Assembly: GCA_016882345.1 (NCBI GenBank)
Contig: VGQR01000069.1
Coordinates: 1 to 8,209 of the forward strand
Length of the DNA stretch: 8,209 nt
Direction of reading: 5' to 3'
DNA from: Cyanobacteria bacterium K_DeepCast_35m_m2_023
Lineage (GTDB): Bacteria; Cyanobacteriota; Cyanobacteriia; PCC-6307; Cyanobiaceae
Numbering within the stretch: the first letter of the stretch is position 1; every line of letters starts with the position of its first letter. Positions 5,896 through 8,209 of the stretch are shown piece by piece. A model generated the notes under the pieces. That model was not told the DNA's origin, did not search any database, and saw only the letters and a program-made list of their open reading frames with translations. The position numbers and the translations under genes are program-made.

Positions 5896-6401
5896 CCCAG
5901 ATTTACCTGGCCCCCACCCAGCAGTTTCCCCAGGGATCCCGAGTCTCGATCGACCTGGGTGGGCTGCGCTGCAATGCCGATGGTGGTGCCCTGCTCAGCC
6001 CCTCGCTCTCGGCCGGGGCCTACCCCGACCAATGGGGCAACACCGTCACTGTGGCTCCGAACGCCAACAACACGGCGATCGGCAGCCAGAGCAGCCTGCT
6101 GGCCCTGGTCACCCTCAACATTCCCCTGGCCCGCAGCCAGAGCGGCTTCCACTGCCAGACCCTGCTCAAGGATGCCCAGATCAAGGCCCGCATCGACAAC
6201 CTGCGGCAGCTGGTCGAAGAGAACGTGATCAGCGAAAGCCAGTACCAACAAGCGTTGCGGTCCCTGTTTGCTCCCGAGCTGGCCGGCCACGTCCCAGCTG
6301 CAGCGGGCCCAGCGCCGGGAGCGCGTCTGCAGATCCCTTCAACGGGCATGAACGATGGGGATCTGGGCCAGGCAGGTGGTGGCGGCCCGCGACAACCGTG
6401 A
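5796..6401 (+). CDS. Exported protein of unknown function with a SHOCT-like C-terminal helix pair
   Basis: 201 aa from ATG 5796, the only good in-frame start that preserves the signal peptide (hydrophobic GLFALAGAAIAASGLAG, cleavage near ALA-Q at 34-35). The mature N-half (IYLAPTQQFPQGSRVSIDLGGLRCN and on) is strand-rich with a cysteine pair, C59 and C120. Residues 130-158 (KARIDNLRQLVEENVISESQ and following) match the pattern of a SHOCT-type short helical domain: I-x-x-L-x-x-L, a turn with I/S-E, then a second helix. The tail is Pro/Gly/Ala-rich. The first 100 bp overlap the chaperone-like gene in another frame; the last 63 bp (6339-6401) are antisense to the conserved end of umuC. It probably belongs to one operon with the two preceding genes. 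No family name can be given. Confidence 0.72.
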   Translation: MWRLAPGTVHRAGLFALAGAAIAASGLAGPAALAQIYLAPTQQFPQGSRVSIDLGGLRCNADGGALLSPSLSAGAYPDQWGNTVTVAPNANNTAIGSQSSLLALVTLNIPLARSQSGFHCQTLLKDAQIKARIDNLRQLVEENVISESQYQQALRSLFAPELAGHVPAAAGPAPGARLQIPSTGMNDGDLGQAGGGGPRQP

Positions 6402-7619
6402 CCGGCGCATGGCCCAGGCGGGCCGCAGGCCACAGGCAGCCCACTGCACCGCGCCGCGGCCATAACGGCGATTGAGTCCATCGATCACCGCCATCAGCCG
6501 TTCGCGACGCTGCTGCTGCTCGAGGGTCAGCGGCAGCAGCAGATGGTGCTGCAGCAGATCCTCGCTCTGCAGTTGCTGCATCAGCACGCCAGCCTTCTGC
6601 AACGGCTTGCGCGGCCGAAACAGCTGCTCCGCCAGCGGCAACGCCGCCGCCAGCAACACCCCCGTGTCGTTGCTGGCCAACGGCAGCTGCACCGTGGCGG
6701 AGCGGCTGTACAGGCTGGTGCCATTGAACGGGCTGCTGCGCACAAACACGGTGATCGCCCCGGCCCGCTGGCGCTGCTGACGCAGCTTTTCAGCCGCCCG
6801 CACCAGATAGGTGGCGAGAGCCTCGCGCAGCGCCTCGAGGCTCTCGACCGGCTGGCTGAAGCTGCGGCTGACGCAGGTTTCCTGCTTGGCCGGAGCGATC
6901 GTCACCAGGGGCAGACAGGGCTGGCCGCGCAACTCCTGCTGCAGGCGCAGACCCACCACTCCGCACTTGCGCTGCAGCTCGCCGCTGGGCATGTCGCGCA
7001 GGGCGCGGGCATCGGCCACCCCCCGCAAGCGGCACCAACGGGCCAGGCGGCGACCGATGCCCCAGACGTCCTCGACGGCGATGCTCGCCAGCAGCCCATT
7101 GAGATCGGGTTCGACCGCCAGATCGAGCACCCCGGCACGGGACGGATCGGCCTTGGCCGCCTTGTTGGCGATCTTGGCCAGCACCTTGGAACCGGCGATG
7201 CCCACGGCCACCGGCAGACCCAGATGGCACTGGACCTGCCGGCGCAACGCCCGCCCCCAGGCCGTCAGATCACCGCCCGCCGGCCGGTGCAGCACGCCAA
7301 AGGCCTCGTCGATGGAGTAGATCTCCAGCTCCTCGACCCAGCACTCGAGCGTGGCCATCAGCCGCTGGCTCATGTCGGCGTACAGGGCGTAGTTGGAACT
7401 GCGCACCACCACGCCATGGCGCTCGAGCTGCTGGCGCACCTTGAAATAGGGCATGCCCATGGCGATGCCCAGGGCGCGGGCCTCGGCACTGCGCGAGACG
7501 ATGCAGCCGTCGTTGTTGGAGAGCACCACCAACGGCCGACCCACCAGGGCCGGATCGACCACAGCCTCACAGGAGGCGTAAAAGTTGTTGCCATCGACCA
7601 ACACCGTCGCCAGGGCCAT
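6339..7619 (-). CDS. umuC: DNA polymerase V catalytic subunit UmuC (Y-family translesion polymerase)
   Basis: Error-prone DNA polymerase that copies across lesions, working with UmuD'2 and RecA in SOS mutagenesis. 426 aa, full length compared with about 422 for E. coli UmuC. Catalytic residues are present: D9 in LVDGNNFYASCE and D104/E105 in YSIDEAF. Y14 sits at the steric-gate position, and the finger motif LSNNDGC and the SNYALYADMS stretch are intact. Helix-hairpin-helix DNA-binding sequence (VWGIGRRLARW) and the typical C-terminus (MRRSRLSRAATT to PIVHAR) complete the protein. A canonical clamp-binding QLxLF is not obvious; QHHLLL in the C-terminal region may be a degenerate version. ATG 7619 lies 6 bp after the umuD stop, as in a normal umuDC operon. 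The 3' end overlaps the convergent exported-protein gene by 63 bp. Confidence 0.97.
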   Translation of the reverse strand: MALATVLVDGNNFYASCEAVVDPALVGRPLVVLSNNDGCIVSRSAEARALGIAMGMPYFKVRQQLERHGVVVRSSNYALYADMSQRLMATLECWVEELEIYSIDEAFGVLHRPAGGDLTAWGRALRRQVQCHLGLPVAVGIAGSKVLAKIANKAAKADPSRAGVLDLAVEPDLNGLLASIAVEDVWGIGRRLARWCRLRGVADARALRDMPSGELQRKCGVVGLRLQQELRGQPCLPLVTIAPAKQETCVSRSFSQPVESLEALREALATYLVRAAEKLRQQRQRAGAITVFVRSSPFNGTSLYSRSATVQLPLASNDTGVLLAAALPLAEQLFRPRKPLQKAGVLMQQLQSEDLLQHHLLLPLTLEQQQRRERLMAVIDGLNRRYGRGAVQWAACGLRPAWAMRRSRLSRAATTCLAQIPIVHAR

Positions 7620-7625
7620 GGCGGC

Positions 7626-7934
7626 TCAACAACGGCGGATCACATGGCGCACGACCCCCAGCAGCTGGTGATCGGCGCAGGGATCGAGCGGCAGCAGCGG
7701 ATAGGCCGGATGCGCCGCCTCCAGCCCCAGGCCGCCGCGCCAGTGCACCAGTCGCTTGACCGTGAAGCCATCGCCCAGGCGGGCCACCACCACCTGACCC
7801 GGCCGGGGCTCGAGGCCGCAGTCGACCAACAGCAGATCGCCATGGTCGATGCCAGCCCCCTGCATCGATGGGCCGCTGACCCGCAACAGCAGGGTGCAGC
7901 GCGGATCGCGCACCAACAAAGCTGCCAGATCCAC
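7626..7934 (-). CDS. umuD: UmuD-type S24 peptidase-fold protein, N-terminally short (UmuD'-like)
   Basis: Accessory subunit of DNA polymerase V, LexA-like S24 fold. From GTG 7934 the product is 102 aa. The catalytic dyad is kept: S23 in SGPSM and K60 in GFTVKRL, 37 residues apart exactly as S60/K97 of E. coli UmuD. Further family motifs are VDLAALLV, GAGIDHGDLLLVD, AAHPAYPLLPL and GVVRHVI. The normal N-terminal arm of about 25-40 residues, with the Cys/Ala-Gly self-cleavage site and the FPSPA segment, is missing: upstream translation in this and the other frames shows no such motif. GTG 7934 is the only standard start codon in frame between a possible LexA box and the conserved core, and GGGGGTGG just upstream may serve as the ribosome site. 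An ATG at 8096 opens the same frame but would add a junk-like Arg/Ser-rich extension. The family is certain; the exact start is not. Confidence 0.85.
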   Translation of the reverse strand: MDLAALLVRDPRCTLLLRVSGPSMQGAGIDHGDLLLVDCGLEPRPGQVVVARLGDGFTVKRLVHWRGGLGLEAAHPAYPLLPLDPCADHQLLGVVRHVIRRC

Positions 7935-7962
7935 ACCACCCCCAGCCCAAGAGCTCGAGACT

Positions 7963-7976
7963 AGTGCATTTGAACC
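7963..7976 (-). promoter_or_regulatory. Candidate LexA (SOS) box upstream of umuD
   Basis: The plus strand reads AGTGCATTTGAACC. The cyanobacterial LexA site described for Anabaena (RGTACNNNDGTWCB) is matched at all fixed positions but two on either strand. It lies 29 bp upstream of the proposed umuD GTG. A TTGTCA hexamer (reading leftward, 7994-7989) could be the -35 element, which would place the box between -35 and the start of transcription; the -10 is poor. SOS control of umuDC is the usual case in other bacteria; here it is inferred. Confidence 0.5.
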
Positions 7977-8043
7977 ACTGCGCAGCGCTGACAACCGGCA
8001 GGAGCCGCGGCAGGCTGATCGCGCACCGCAGCCAGCAACACCC

Positions 8044-8209
8044 GTGCCACGCCACCGAAACCGCCAGCACCGCCACTGGATCGCCCTGCTAGCCACAACG
8101 GCGAGCTTGATCGCAACGGCGCCGGGTGCCCAGGCCGAAGCGCCAACCCAGGCCCGCTATCGCTGCAACGGCGGTCTTGACGCCAGCGAGGTGCGGGCAC
8201 TGTTTTTCC
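8044..8209 (+). CDS. Exported protein, 3' end outside window, unknown function
   Basis: 55 complete codons plus one base are visible from a GTG at 8044, the only likely start before the signal peptide. The signal is classical: basic VPRHRNRQHRHW, hydrophobic IALLATTASLIATA, then PGAQA with cleavage before EAPTQ. The mature part begins ARYRCNGGLDASEVRALFF with one cysteine so far. It diverges from umuD, sharing the 7935-8043 intergenic region with the candidate LexA box, so co-regulation is possible but unproven. Too little is visible to assign a family. The RCN string also occurs in the exported protein encoded at 5796-6401, which is too short to mean homology. Confidence 0.6.
   Translation, partial: MPRHRNRQHRHWIALLATTASLIATAPGAQAEAPTQARYRCNGGLDASEVRALFF

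Noticed and set aside
6543..7964. 473-codon open frame on the plus strand
   Set aside because: Antisense shadow of umuC and umuD. It is Gln/His/Ala-rich without recognisable motifs, whereas the opposite strand has full catalytic signatures.
7935..8096. N-terminal extension of UmuD from ATG 8096
   Set aside because: The added residues are Arg/Ser/Cys-rich, lack the cleavage-site and FPSP motifs of UmuD, cross the LexA-like box and overlap the divergent gene's signal peptide.

Overview
The window looks like the chromosome of a GC-rich unicellular cyanobacterium of the Synechococcus/Cyanobium type. This is inferred from the protein families and their style: a KtrB-type K+ channel subunit, an SLC13-type carrier with internal RCK_C/TrkA_C domains, a UmuD/UmuC pair of picocyanobacterial appearance with a possible cyanobacterial-type LexA box, and one HIP1 octamer. 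No rRNA, tRNA, CRISPR array or insertion sequence is visible.

Layout. Positions 1-4035 hold an ion-transport block. It contains the 3' part of a ktrB-like gene (+), an SLC13/DASS carrier (+), and a CaCA-family Na+/Ca2+ antiporter (-) that meets the carrier tail to tail with a 16-bp overlap. Positions 4036-4924 are less gene-dense and partly AT-richer. They carry an orphan ribbon-helix-helix protein gene (-) and a small ORF of conserved appearance (-), possibly the 3' part of a longer gene interrupted by an in-frame TGA. Positions 4925-6401 hold three tightly packed, overlapping genes (+) for exported proteins. The middle one resembles the N-terminal domain of a PapD-type periplasmic chaperone, and no usher is present. 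Positions 6339-7934 hold umuC and umuD (-), an error-prone DNA polymerase V operon; umuD appears to lack its N-terminal auto-cleavage arm. The window ends inside a divergently oriented gene for another exported protein (+).

How the genes relate. The first three transporters plausibly all serve Na+/K+/Ca2+ or anion homeostasis. The three exported-protein genes overlap and read as one translationally coupled unit, perhaps a small surface or periplasmic assembly system. The umuDC operon has a candidate SOS operator just upstream. The most distinctive features are a near-perfect 132-bp in-frame tandem duplication inside the SLC13 carrier, the UmuD'-like short umuD, the usher-less chaperone cassette with its long gene overlaps, and the interrupted small gene at 4541-4912.
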